Origin: RGIG3002 sp964449325
GTDB lineage: Bacteria; Bacillota; Clostridia; Lachnospirales; Lachnospiraceae
Direction of reading: 5' to 3'
Assembly (NCBI GenBank): GCA_964449325.1
Contig: CAYUYJ010000008.1
Coordinates: 46,509 to 110,508, forward strand
Length of the DNA: 64,000 nt
Shown: piece after piece, positions 1 to 8,505 of the stretch
Layout: each line of letters opens with the position of its first letter
Numbering within the stretch: the stretch's first letter is position 1
The notes under the pieces: generated by a model
What the model was told of the DNA's origin: nothing
Database searches by the model: none
Seen by the model: the letters and a program-made list of their open reading frames with translations, nothing else
Made by a program: the position numbers and the translations under genes

Positions 1-66
1 CAGTCTGGTAAATCCCCTCTTGTCTGTCAGAGTCTGCTGCAGCCTGTTTCTCTTTTTATAACACAT
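1..66 (-). CDS. type IV prepilin-like protein, 5' part only (runs off left edge)
   Basis: The first 22 codons of a minus-strand gene are present, starting at an ATG at 66 preceded by a GGGAGGAG ribosome binding site. The predicted N-terminus is basic and ends in DKRGFTRL, which has the K/R-G-F prepilin peptidase site at which PilD cleaves between G and F. It follows the major pilin gene by about 56 bases, so it is probably the next gene of the pilus operon. The residue after FT is Arg where most prepilins have Leu/Ile (GFTLIE), so the hydrophobic helix may begin later than usual. The rest lies outside the window. Confidence 0.6.
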   Translation of the reverse strand, partial: MCYKKRNRLQQTLTDKRGFTRL

Positions 67-122
67 ATGAGTGCTCCTCCCTACACAAAAATGATACTTT
101 ATTTCTTAAGGACTGCTTTTCT

Positions 123-542
123 TTATGGAGTCTCCTTTGCCGCACCCTTCGGATAAATCCCATCCAAATTATCTTCATGCCATTCCGTTTTTAATATATT
201 CCCCTCATCATCAAAGATAATTTCATAGGTTACCCCTTCTTTAATCTCATTCTGATTAAAGTAATCCTTTAAGAAATCCTGCGGAATACTTGATTGTGTC
301 CATGTTTTGCTTTTTGTATCAACAGGTGTACCCTGTGCATACATATCAACCAGATACGTAGATGCCGAAGTATACAACGTCTTCGCTGCCGCATCCACCT
401 TAGTCTGCTTTGCGGTATTCAAGAACTTCTGCAAATTCGGTGCAATTAACGCAATCAGAATGGCAATAATGGCAATAACAATAATCATTTCAATCAAAGT
501 AAATCCCTTTTTCTCTTTTAACTTTTTTCTTAAACTCTGCAT
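123..542 (-). CDS. pilA: major type IV pilin (139 aa)
   Basis: Small secreted pilin subunit. The leader is short and basic (MQSLRKKLKEKKG), followed by the class III signal GFTLIEM, with Glu at position 5 of the mature protein, and a hydrophobic helix of about 20 residues (IIVIAIIAILIALIAPNL) that forms the filament core. The remainder is a soluble domain of about 90 residues, without a visible disulfide pair. It follows pilT in the operon, and AAGGAGAGAGG precedes the ATG. It is the best candidate for the main subunit because it has the canonical leader and standard length, while the upstream prepilins are atypical. It is processed by the PilD encoded at 3445-4194 and polymerised by PilB/PilC. 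Confidence 0.85.
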   Translation of the reverse strand: MQSLRKKLKEKKGFTLIEMIIVIAIIAILIALIAPNLQKFLNTAKQTKVDAAAKTLYTSASTYLVDMYAQGTPVDTKSKTWTQSSIPQDFLKDYFNQNEIKEGVTYEIIFDDEGNILKTEWHEDNLDGIYPKGAAKETP

Positions 543-571
543 AGTTCCTCTCTCCTTTTTATACTTGTGCT

Positions 572-1642
572 TTAAAGCGACAGTCTCTGCCGCATCGCTG
601 TCTTATCTATACTGTATTCTACCGCCGTTTCGGGACGGATTCTGTTTAGCTGTACAAGGGAAAGCAGATGGGCATCCATGGACTGCATACCCGATTTGGC
701 GCCGGTCTGCATCAGGGTTGCCATCTGGTAGCATTTGTCCTCTCTTATCATATTCGCCGCTGCATCTGAAATCAGCAAAATTTCCTGCGCCGCCACTCTG
801 CCGCTGTTATCGGCTAAGGGTACAAGCTGCTGAGAGATGACTGCTTTTAACACGGTTGCCAACTGCGCCCGAATCTGTTGCTGCTGATGTGGCGGAAAAA
901 CATCCACGATACGTTCCACCGTTGCCGCCGCACCAATCGTATGTAAGGTGGAAAACACCAGATGTCCGGTTTCTGCGGCTGTTACGGCTGCGGAAATCGT
1001 TTCCAGATCCCGCATCTCACCTACTAAAATCACATCCGGGTCTTCTCGTAAAGCACTTCGTAATGCCTCTGCAAAGCTGTCTGTATCCACACCGATTTCC
1101 CTCTGATTAATCACACTGTTCCGGTTTTGGTGTTTGTATTCTACCGGGTCTTCCACCGTAATAATATGTTTCCTTTGCGTCCGGTTCAATTCATTGATAC
1201 AGGCTGCAAGAGTCGTTGATTTTCCGCTTCCGGTAGGTCCCGTTACTAAAATCAGCCCCTGTCTTACCCCCATCAGTTCCTTAAATATGGGTGGCATTCC
1301 CAACTCATCCAAGCTCGGAATGTGAGAATTCAGTAACCGGATTGCCACCGCAGAATGCTTCTGCTGCCTGTAAATATTAATACGGTTTCTTGTCCCGTCC
1401 GGTGTTTCATAGCACACATCCGTATCGGCTAACGGATTCTCCTTTCTTCCCATGTTCTCCGGTTCAGCCTGCAAAATTTCACGGATAAGTGCCTCCAGTG
1501 CTGCATCATCCATGATTCCATACCCTTGCAGATTTACCAGTTTTCCGTTGCACCGCACAATCGGTTCCATTCCGTAGGTCAGATGGATATCCGAACATTG
1601 ATGCTCTCTTGCATATCCTATCAGTTCATCAATTCTTCCCAT
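572..1642 (-). CDS. pilT: type IV pilus retraction ATPase PilT (356 aa)
   Basis: Hexameric cytoplasmic ATPase that depolymerises the pilus. It has an N-terminal PAS-like domain (residues 1-100), Walker A GPTGSGKST near residue 135, Asp box EDPVEY, Walker B with VGEMRDLET and His box HTIGAAA. The PilT signature AIRLLN also occurs. Length is typical for PilT. SD GAGGGAAG precedes the ATG. It lies 17 bases downstream of pilB, the usual arrangement. Its presence predicts a retractile pilus (twitching, adhesion or DNA uptake) rather than a pure type II secretion system. Confidence 0.93.
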   Translation of the reverse strand: MGRIDELIGYAREHQCSDIHLTYGMEPIVRCNGKLVNLQGYGIMDDAALEALIREILQAEPENMGRKENPLADTDVCYETPDGTRNRINIYRQQKHSAVAIRLLNSHIPSLDELGMPPIFKELMGVRQGLILVTGPTGSGKSTTLAACINELNRTQRKHIITVEDPVEYKHQNRNSVINQREIGVDTDSFAEALRSALREDPDVILVGEMRDLETISAAVTAAETGHLVFSTLHTIGAAATVERIVDVFPPHQQQQIRAQLATVLKAVISQQLVPLADNSGRVAAQEILLISDAAANMIREDKCYQMATLMQTGAKSGMQSMDAHLLSLVQLNRIRPETAVEYSIDKTAMRQRLSL

Positions 1643-1659
1643 ACTACTTCCCTCTTTCT

Positions 1660-3375
1660 TTAATCCAGAAAATTCGCTACTTTAATCATTTGCTGTAAGG
1701 TTGTCTTCCCTTGTGCTACTATGTCCATCAGATTCTGTTTCAAATCCGTATAACCGCCTTCCTCAGCGGCAACTCTCTTAATTTCCTGAGAAGGTGCATT
1801 TTTCATAACAAGACTACGGATTTTGCTGTCCATCATAATAATCTCGTGGACGGCTGCACGTCCTCTGTATCCGCTCTGGTTACATTTCGGACAGCCTCTT
1901 CCGTGATAGAATTTTGCCGGCAGCGGTCGATAAGAAGTATCCCACTGTAACAGTTCCTCTTCCGGCGGCTCGTATTCTTCTTTACAATCCTCGCAAATCA
2001 TCTTCACCAGACGCTGTGAAACAACACCGATTACGGAAGAAGCCACCATATAAGGCTCTACCCCCATATCAATCAGTCGCATAAAGGCTGAAGCTGCATC
2101 ATTGGTATGTACCGTAGTAAGTACCAGATGTCCCGTAACTGCCGCCCTTGCTGCTATGGAGGCTGTTTCCTGATCACGGACCTCACCAACCATGATGATA
2201 TCCGGGTCCTGACGAAGCAGAGCACGGAGTCCTGTTGCAAAGGTCAGTCCGGCTTTCGGATTTACCTGCACCTGTGTTACATTCGGTACATATTTTTCCA
2301 CCGGATCTTCAATCGTCACCGCATTCACCTCCGGTACTGCAATCTCGTTCAATGCAGAATACAAAGTAGTTGTCTTACCGCTTCCGGTAGGTCCCGTTAC
2401 CAGAAGAATTCCGTTAGGATTTTCAATCAGCCGCTGAAATTTTTGGTAATTCTCATCAGACATACCAAGCTCGGTTGCCCGGACAATATTAATCTGATTA
2501 TCACCCAGAATACGAATTACGATTTTTTCCCCGTAAATGGTCGGCATGGTGGAAATACGGAAGTTCATATTTTTCCCGCCGATATTTTGTTGAAAACGTC
2601 CGTCCTGGGGGATTCTCTTTTCTGCAATATCCATTTCACTCATGATTTTGAAACGGGTTACAAGGGGAACCAATACATTGGTATTTAATACCATGGCTTC
2701 CATCAAATCACTGTCGATACGGTAACGGATATTGATATTTCCTTTTCTCGGCTCAATATGAATATCGGAAGCACGCATATTCACTGCCTGCTGAATAATG
2801 GTATTTACCAGCTTTACTACCGGAGAACTGTCCACACGTTCCATCATCTGTTGGAAGGATTCCGAGGTTTCCTCTTCCATTCCGTTCTCCGTGCCGCTAT
2901 ACTCTATCTGTGCATCATGAATTGTGGAAAACATATTCTGGTTTGCATAGTTACGTTCAATGGCTTCCTGAATGTCTGTTTTTGCTGCCAATAAAGCCGC
3001 TACTCTTTTTCCCGTCTCAGCCTCCAATTCATCAAAGCCATAGTAATTCAGCGGATTATCCGTTGCTACCAGAATACTGTCCTGCTCTACCTTCAACGGA
3101 ATCAGCATCAATCGCTCCGCCAGTTCTTTTGGCACCAGAGCAATGGATTCAATACTGGATTTCAACTGTTCTCCATAAACAATCTGGATATTCAGTCTTC
3201 GTGAAAGTGCCTGCATCTTGTCTTCTTCTGTAATAAATCCGAGTTCAATTAAAGCGTCGCCGAGCATTTTCTTCGTTTCACTGCTCTTCTGATAGGCGAG
3301 AGCTTCCGACAGCTGTTCCTCTGTGATGTATCCTGCTTCTATTAAGATTTCTCCCAGTTTCAGATTTTTTATCAA
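1660..3375 (-). CDS. pilB: type IV pilus extension ATPase PilB/GspE (571 aa, TTG start)
   Basis: Powers pilus assembly. The N-terminus (IKNLKLGEILIEAGYITEEQ) is the MshEN/GspE N-terminal domain. The ATPase core has Walker A GPTGSGKTTT near residue 328, Walker B VGEVRDQET and the tetracysteine zinc motif CEDC...CPKC typical of PilB/GspE. The open frame extends upstream to 3669 but overlaps pilD on the other strand. A TTG at 3375 has a perfect AAGGAGG seven bases before it and gives the usual PilB length, so I place the start there. It is followed closely by pilT. Confidence 0.9.
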   Translation of the reverse strand: MIKNLKLGEILIEAGYITEEQLSEALAYQKSSETKKMLGDALIELGFITEEDKMQALSRRLNIQIVYGEQLKSSIESIALVPKELAERLMLIPLKVEQDSILVATDNPLNYYGFDELEAETGKRVAALLAAKTDIQEAIERNYANQNMFSTIHDAQIEYSGTENGMEEETSESFQQMMERVDSSPVVKLVNTIIQQAVNMRASDIHIEPRKGNINIRYRIDSDLMEAMVLNTNVLVPLVTRFKIMSEMDIAEKRIPQDGRFQQNIGGKNMNFRISTMPTIYGEKIVIRILGDNQINIVRATELGMSDENYQKFQRLIENPNGILLVTGPTGSGKTTTLYSALNEIAVPEVNAVTIEDPVEKYVPNVTQVQVNPKAGLTFATGLRALLRQDPDIIMVGEVRDQETASIAARAAVTGHLVLTTVHTNDAASAFMRLIDMGVEPYMVASSVIGVVSQRLVKMICEDCKEEYEPPEEELLQWDTSYRPLPAKFYHGRGCPKCNQSGYRGRAAVHEIIMMDSKIRSLVMKNAPSQEIKRVAAEEGGYTDLKQNLMDIVAQGKTTLQQMIKVANFLD

Positions 3376-3402
3376 ATTATCGTTCCTCCTTGTTTTCCAA
3401 AG

Positions 3403-3411
3403 TGTTATAAT
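3403..3411 (+). promoter_or_regulatory. extended -10 promoter for pilD
   Basis: TGTTATAAT (extended -10, TGnTATAAT) lies about 33 bases before the pilD ATG in the gap between divergent pilB and pilD. No good -35 is visible, as is normal for extended -10 promoters. Confidence 0.5.
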
Positions 3412-3444
3412 AGCAAAAGTATGAAATGAAAAGGAGTACACACT

Positions 3445-4194
3445 ATGGAATATTTTTGGTATTGCTATATCTTTATCATCGGCAGCATTGTAGGCAGCTT
3501 TCTTAATGTGTGTATCTGCCGTATCCCATTGAAAGAATCTATTGTTACCGGGCGTTCCCACTGTACAAAATGTGGTCATGTCCTTACCCTCCGGGAAATG
3601 ATACCGATTCTCAGTTATCTTTTTCTTAAGGGGAAATGTAAAAACTGTAAAGCTCCGATTTCCCTCCAATATCCGCTTATAGAGCTTGCCAATGCGGTTC
3701 TGTATCTTTTGGCTGTGCTGCGCTATGGCTTTACTTTTTATGCATTGCTTTTATGTATTTTTTCCAGTGTTCTGCTTGTTACCGCAGGCATTGATTTTCA
3801 TACGATGGAAATTCCTAATGTTCTTTCTGTCTGGATTAGCGGGCTTGCCATCCTGCATATCATTCTTTTTCCATCCTTTTTCAAGGAAGGGCTGATTGGC
3901 ATCTTCCTGTTAAGTGTTCCCATGCTGCTTCTCTCTCTGCTTACCAACGGCTTCGGCGGGGGAGACATCAAATTTTGTGCGGCATGCGGTTTCTTTCTGG
4001 GCTATCAGCTTGTACTACTCGGTTTCTTCTTTGCCTGCCTTGCAGCTTCTGTTTTCGGCTGTTTCCAATTAGCAAGGAAAAAGGCTGACCGAAAAACGGC
4101 TTTCGCTTTCGGCCCGTATCTGGCAGCAGGTTTTCTTGTATCTGCTCTGTTCGGGAACCAAATCCTTTCTGCTTATTTTGCTCTATTCCATTGA
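3445..4194 (+). CDS. pilD: prepilin peptidase PilD (249 aa)
   Basis: Polytopic membrane aspartyl protease that cleaves prepilin leaders and N-methylates the new N-terminus. Visible features: the N-terminal segment GSFLNVCICRIP, a four-cysteine zinc site (CTKCG ... CKNCKA), catalytic Asp in GIDFHTMEIPN and the second catalytic Asp in GFGGGDIKF (GxGD motif), with about seven hydrophobic helices. SD AAGGAG precedes the ATG. It is encoded on the strand opposite to the rest of the pilus genes; its 3' end overlaps the 3' end of pilO by 12 bases, so it has its own promoter. Confidence 0.93.
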   Translation: MEYFWYCYIFIIGSIVGSFLNVCICRIPLKESIVTGRSHCTKCGHVLTLREMIPILSYLFLKGKCKNCKAPISLQYPLIELANAVLYLLAVLRYGFTFYALLLCIFSSVLLVTAGIDFHTMEIPNVLSVWISGLAILHIILFPSFFKEGLIGIFLLSVPMLLLSLLTNGFGGGDIKFCAACGFFLGYQLVLLGFFFACLAASVFGCFQLARKKADRKTAFAFGPYLAAGFLVSALFGNQILSAYFALFH

Positions 4195-4812
4195 ATTTTC
4201 TGTCTCCTCTTGTGCCGGAGACTCTTCTTCTGTTTCCACGCCGATTCCGTAAAGATAAATACGGAAGGTGGCTGTATATTCTCTCATTCCGGTGGCATCA
4301 TTGTTGTTTTTCTGGACTGCAACCAGATTCATGCGCAGACACTGACTTTTTTCATTCACTTCATCCATAAACTGCAAAATATCTTCATAACCGCCCTGCA
4401 CCGTCACATTAATAACACTTCTAACAAGTACCTCCAGAGTCTGTCCTGTCTCTACCACAAAATCATCCGCAGCTCTTTCGTACTCCCCGATATTCAGGTT
4501 TGTAATACCAAGCTGATTCTTTAAAGCAATCCCATTAATAATTTCATCAATGCTGTAGCCGTTTAGCATTGCATAGAAATATTCATAATTTTGTTTTGCA
4601 AGCTTATCTGCTTCCTCATACCGTTCGTCCAGAGTAACGTCTGTCATGAGCCTTTGTTTCTCGAACAGTTCTGCATCCAATTCCTCATATAACGCATCCA
4701 GCTCCACTTTTCTTTCTGCCTCCGGGAGCACAAATACTTTCAATATCACTGCAAACATGACAACCGTTGCGAAAAACTGCAATAATTTCTTTTCACTTTT
4801 CTTTAATTTCAT
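4183..4812 (-). CDS. pilO: PilO-like pilus alignment protein (209 aa)
   Basis: Bitopic inner-membrane component of the PilMNO alignment complex. It has a short basic cytoplasmic tail (KLKKSEKK), one membrane helix at residues 12-29 (FFATVVMFAVILKVFVL), a charged coiled-coil stretch (ERKVELDALYEELDAELFEKQRL) and a C-terminal alpha/beta domain of the ferredoxin-like kind found in PilO. Sequence similarity to known PilO is too weak for certainty; the call depends on architecture and on its place right after the pilM-pilN fusion (16-base gap). The end overlaps pilD on the other strand. Confidence 0.7.
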   Translation of the reverse strand: MKLKKSEKKLLQFFATVVMFAVILKVFVLPEAERKVELDALYEELDAELFEKQRLMTDVTLDERYEEADKLAKQNYEYFYAMLNGYSIDEIINGIALKNQLGITNLNIGEYERAADDFVVETGQTLEVLVRSVINVTVQGGYEDILQFMDEVNEKSQCLRMNLVAVQKNNNDATGMREYTATFRIYLYGIGVETEEESPAQEETENSME

Positions 4813-4827
4813 TGCCTATCCTCCCGC

Positions 4828-6345
4828 CTAGTTGCTGCATTCCAGTATAAAACTGTAAAAGATTACATGGTCTGCGTTCTCATAAGCCGAAAATCCGTTA
4901 TAGCTTACCTCTTCAAAAATGCCTGCATCCGTAACCGTTTTGGCAAAAGCGGCAGGACCTTCCTGCGTATCGGCACTGCAGCGGAAGCGGACAAGATTTC
5001 CTTCAAATTCATGTCCCTCAATAGTAATTCCTTCAGGTACCAGTTTATCCGTCTTTCGGAATATGTCCGCGTCAAAACGTTCCGTACCTTCCAGTGTCTG
5101 AATACAGTTCTGACAGTTTTCATTATAGTCATTCAGCTTCATCAGCTCATCCCTGACAGACAGCCTTCTTTGATATTCTTCCGAAGCTTCTATGGATTCT
5201 ATCTCTGTCTCCATTCTTTCATTTTTCTTCTCTGCCGTACCGTTTTGCCATGACATTACCGTATAACTGCCTGCCAGCACTACCACACAGAAAAGTCCGG
5301 CAAGAAGAGGAAGATAGTCCTTCATACTCATGGTATCTTCTTCCCCTTGAAGCTGTATGAAAGAAAGCGCCTTCTTTTCTCCTACCAGTCTGCCGCAGGT
5401 CATTCCCACCAGACCGTAGGACATAGAGAATTCATTCCGCTTTTTCTCTTCTATCTGCACCTTTGTATCTGCTGGCATAAAAGCGGACGTAGGGATACCG
5501 GTTCTTCTCTCCATACTTTCCAAAAATTCTTCATGCTCTGCCAGTTCTCCGTATACTTTTATCCGAACCTCGCCTGCTCCACGACTGTTCTGTGACTGGA
5601 ACTGCATCAGTCTGGAAATGGATTCAGTCAGTTTATCAATTGCTCTTCCGATTGGGTCATCATTGTTATTGATGTTTGGAATCGCAGAAACAATAAATAC
5701 ATTCTCTTCAATCGTTTCTTCCTTAATTTCAATGTGACGGTAAAGGTTCGGAATTCCCATTCCGGTCATCATAATATCCATCCCTGTTTTTTCCGCATCC
5801 ACAAGAATCGTCCTTTTTTCACTTTCTTCCATTTTCAGAAGTGTTCCCAGTTTCTCCATACTGTGAGATACCGGTTCGATTCTCTCTAACGTAAGTCCGG
5901 CACGTTTCATGGTCTGCTGGTAATTTCGCACCAGTTCGGTAGGCAGCATATATACATTGTAAGTGTTCATGCCATCTTCTTCCTTATCACTGCCCGCTAT
6001 ATAGTCAAACAAATAATTATTCCGCAGTGCCGCACTCTTTATTAACTCATTTTTTAACATTTTCCGAACGTGCCTTTTCGCACTCTTCGGTATCCTTATT
6101 TCCTTCTGAATGATATCCACACTGCCACTGATACACAGCAGCGTTTTCTTCGTTGCTATTTTATGTTCCTTTAACAGTTTCTTTAACGCATCCGCCACTA
6201 AATTTGTATTTACTACAATTCCGTCCTGAAAAGCCCCATCCGGCATGGCGGCGCGAACATATTTTTTCACGGCTATCCCATTCTTTTTCACTGTCTGCTC
6301 TGCAACATTTATGTATTCATTACTGAATTTTACCGCAAGTTCCAT
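4828..6345 (-). CDS. pilM: PilM-PilN fusion protein (505 aa)
   Basis: Residues 1 to about 335 form a PilM-type actin-like ATPase domain (MELAVKFSNEYINVAEQ at the start, an ILVDAEKTGMDIMM strand-turn in the middle). A single membrane helix (LPLLAGLFCVVVLAGSYTVM, about residues 343-362) follows, then a coiled-coil stretch and a small extracytoplasmic domain (FDADIFRKTDKLVPEGITIE ... FAKTVTDAGIFEEVSY) that looks like PilN. In most bacteria PilM and PilN are separate proteins and PilM binds the N-terminal peptide of PilN. Here both appear in one chain, and no separate pilN exists in the operon. Neighbours: pilC upstream (20-base gap), pilO downstream. Confidence 0.75.
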   Translation of the reverse strand: MELAVKFSNEYINVAEQTVKKNGIAVKKYVRAAMPDGAFQDGIVVNTNLVADALKKLLKEHKIATKKTLLCISGSVDIIQKEIRIPKSAKRHVRKMLKNELIKSAALRNNYLFDYIAGSDKEEDGMNTYNVYMLPTELVRNYQQTMKRAGLTLERIEPVSHSMEKLGTLLKMEESEKRTILVDAEKTGMDIMMTGMGIPNLYRHIEIKEETIEENVFIVSAIPNINNNDDPIGRAIDKLTESISRLMQFQSQNSRGAGEVRIKVYGELAEHEEFLESMERRTGIPTSAFMPADTKVQIEEKKRNEFSMSYGLVGMTCGRLVGEKKALSFIQLQGEEDTMSMKDYLPLLAGLFCVVVLAGSYTVMSWQNGTAEKKNERMETEIESIEASEEYQRRLSVRDELMKLNDYNENCQNCIQTLEGTERFDADIFRKTDKLVPEGITIEGHEFEGNLVRFRCSADTQEGPAAFAKTVTDAGIFEEVSYNGFSAYENADHVIFYSFILECSN

Positions 6346-6365
6346 CGTTCTCCTCCGTTCTTATA

Positions 6366-7559
6366 TTAAACCGAATACATACTATAAATCGGCAGCAATA
6401 CACTTGCTACAACGCATCCGATTACAAGTGCAATTACAATCAGCATAATCGGCTCTATCACTGCCAGCATTTTCTGAACCGCCGCTTCCGATTCTCTTTC
6501 CATATATTCGGAAAGCTTGTAAAACATAGTTTCCAGATTACCCGATTCTTCTCCGATATGAACCATACTCCAGAACATCTTGTCAAAAATTCCCTCATTC
6601 TGCAGTGCTGCGGAAAGGACAATTCCCTTTTCTACCTGTTCCCGTACATTTACAAGCCGTTGTACAATATAGCGGTTATTAATCGTATCACTGCTGATTT
6701 CCAACGCCTTAACGATTGTGACACCGCTGGCATACAGAATACACATGGCATTGGCAAAGTGTCCCATCAGAATTTTTCCTATCAGTTTTCCGAAAATCGG
6801 CATAGAAAGGGTCATTTTATCGATTTTTGCCCCGGTACGGTCATATTCAAGCAGCAGCTTAAAAACACAACCGGCTGCAAACAGGCCAAGCAAAAGTAAA
6901 TACCAGTACTTTGTCAGGAATTTACTGATTGCCATAAATACGGCGGTAATAGCCGGTATTTCCTGCCCCTCAAACATCTCAAAGAATTGCGGCAATACAA
7001 AGGTGAACAACAAAATAACAACACCTAACGTAACCACCATCAGAATCACCGGATAAATCATGGCATTCTGCACTTTGGATTTCAGGGCAGCTTCCTTTTC
7101 ATAGTAGACAGCCATTTTTTCCATAATGACATCTATAGTACCGCTTGCCTCTCCTGCAAGAACCATAGATTTCAAAAGCTTAGGATAGACATCCCCCTGT
7201 TTTTTCATTGCCTCATAGAAGGTATCTCCCTTTTCAATACTCTCTATGAGACGCATATAGCTGTTCTTTATATAAATCTTTTCTTCTCTTTCATATAAGA
7301 GCCGAAGCGCTGCCAGCAGATTCATACCCGACGCAAGAAGCACTGCCATTTCCCGGCAGAACATACTCAAGGTCTTTGTCTTCAGCTTCTTTTCATTGCC
7401 TTCCCTGCCTGCTGATTCTTTCCGGCTGATATTTTTGGAAATACAATACAGCTTTTCCTTTTCCAGATTGCCATAAAATTCCGTATCATTTTCGGCTTCC
7501 ATCGTGCCATACACAATTTTTCCGTTTACATCTTTTGCTTTATATCGGTAACGTGCCAT
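6366..7559 (-). CDS. pilC: type IV pilus inner-membrane platform PilC/GspF (397 aa)
   Basis: Platform protein on which PilB drives subunit addition. It shows the duplicated T2SSF domain: the first contains the motif MAVLLASGMNLLAALRLL and ends in a membrane helix (YPVILMVVTLGVVILLFTFV), a second helix lies at YWYLLLLGLFAAGCVF, the second domain repeats the pattern (ANAMCILYASGVTIVKALE), and a final helix (IEPIMLIVIALVIGCVVASV) ends the chain. Typical length is 400. It lies between a minor prepilin and pilM-N. Confidence 0.9.
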   Translation of the reverse strand: MARYRYKAKDVNGKIVYGTMEAENDTEFYGNLEKEKLYCISKNISRKESAGREGNEKKLKTKTLSMFCREMAVLLASGMNLLAALRLLYEREEKIYIKNSYMRLIESIEKGDTFYEAMKKQGDVYPKLLKSMVLAGEASGTIDVIMEKMAVYYEKEAALKSKVQNAMIYPVILMVVTLGVVILLFTFVLPQFFEMFEGQEIPAITAVFMAISKFLTKYWYLLLLGLFAAGCVFKLLLEYDRTGAKIDKMTLSMPIFGKLIGKILMGHFANAMCILYASGVTIVKALEISSDTINNRYIVQRLVNVREQVEKGIVLSAALQNEGIFDKMFWSMVHIGEESGNLETMFYKLSEYMERESEAAVQKMLAVIEPIMLIVIALVIGCVVASVLLPIYSMYSV

Positions 7560-7575
7560 ATATTGCCTCCATGTA

Positions 7576-8133
7576 TTAATTTTCCCCGTATAATCCCACC
7601 GTCCGGGTCTTTGTCAATACGGTCTGTTTTCCTTCTCCGGTATCCTTTGTTATGGTAATCGTCACCACACAGCTTGTCGGTGAAGCATCATTATCCGGTG
7701 AAAAATCCAAGGAAATGTCGTGATTCATAAAATAGGCATCATCATATACCAGACCGTCTATTTTATTGGTTGTATTTTTCATCGGAATGAAAAACTTACT
7801 TCCGTTGCTCTTACCTGTAATTCTTTTGACTGCTGCCGCATCCGGCTCTGTATCGTCAATTTTTACTCCATTGGCAAAACGCAGTTTGTCCTCTATCGTT
7901 CCCATAACGCTGTCTGCAATCTGTCTTGCATGATTTAATTCTATTGTTTTTGTATACATCTTGTACCACAGTGGAGTCAGTGCCGCCACCATGGAAAAAA
8001 AGATGGTAACTAATACTGCCGCAAGTACCATTTCCAACAGAGTAAAGCCTTTTTTACTTTTCAGTTTTTCCATGAAAAGATTTTCATGGAAAAGCTTTTC
8101 TATAGTACCGCTACATCTGTTTTTCTTTTTCAT
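7576..8133 (-). CDS. minor prepilin, PilW/GspJ-like (185 aa)
   Basis: Secreted prepilin with an unusually long leader of about 38 residues before the cleavage site KKG|FTLLEMVLAAVLV. Glu5 of the mature protein is conserved. The open frame begins at 8163, but the ATG at 8133 (MKKKNRC) has the better ribosome binding site (GAAGGAAGG) and is preferred. An internal ATG at 8073, closer to the prepilin site, has no ribosome binding site. The soluble part, about 140 residues, is not recognisable. It probably belongs to the priming tip complex with the two prepilins upstream. Confidence 0.7.
   Translation of the reverse strand: MKKKNRCSGTIEKLFHENLFMEKLKSKKGFTLLEMVLAAVLVTIFFSMVAALTPLWYKMYTKTIELNHARQIADSVMGTIEDKLRFANGVKIDDTEPDAAAVKRITGKSNGSKFFIPMKNTTNKIDGLVYDDAYFMNHDISLDFSPDNDASPTSCVVTITITKDTGEGKQTVLTKTRTVGLYGEN
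8066..8093. repeat. perfect 13-bp palindrome inside prepilin coding sequence
   Basis: TTTTCCATGAAAA is followed after two bases (GA) by its exact inverse complement, giving a 28-base hairpin in the leader part of the minor prepilin gene. It ends at the internal ATG that directly precedes the conserved prepilin segment. Confidence 0.85.
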
Positions 8134-8166
8134 AGGCTTTTCCTTCCTTCGCTGTCCTGACACGTG

Positions 8167-8505
8167 TTATTTGAACCGGTAAAGTGCTCCGCATTTTTCC
8201 AAATGTACGCTGCGCGTTGCCGTTCCCCCTCCTGTTTCCTGAAAGGTAATCTGTTGTGTCTGTAGGTCTTCCAGCGGAAAATCGCTGTTACCACCTACTA
8301 TCACCGCAGATACATTTTTATCCACTGTCTCATCGGTTTTCAGATTTCTAAGCATGGATTTGTCCGCCGCCATAAACATGGCCGCTACCATCAGCATGAC
8401 AAGGCCGAACAAAGCAATACTGGTAATTACCTCAAAGAGAGTTTCTCCTCTTTCTTCTCTAACTATGTTTAATATTTTTTGCATTTTATCCGTTCTTCTT
8501 TTCAT
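8167..8505 (-). CDS. minor prepilin, PilV/GspI-like (about 112 aa)
   Basis: Short prepilin-like protein. The site is ERG|ETLFEVITSIALFGLVMLM: cleavage after Gly, Glu at the first mature position rather than Phe, a second Glu at position 5, then a hydrophobic helix. The ATG at 8505 (MKRRTDK) follows AGAGGA at proper distance; the open frame continues to 8523 through a TTG. It overlaps the upstream gene by four bases and is probably translationally coupled. The soluble domain is small (about 75 residues) with no recognised fold. Confidence 0.65.
   Translation of the reverse strand: MKRRTDKMQKILNIVREERGETLFEVITSIALFGLVMLMVAAMFMAADKSMLRNLKTDETVDKNVSAVIVGGNSDFPLEDLQTQQITFQETGGGTATRSVHLEKCGALYRFK

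Noticed and set aside
307..840. 177-codon open frame on the plus strand
   Set aside because: Antisense to the pilin and pilT genes, without a ribosome site and with unlikely amino-acid composition.
3376..3669. 98-codon N-terminal extension of pilB
   Set aside because: Overlaps pilD on the opposite strand; a TTG with perfect SD at 3375 gives the normal PilB length.
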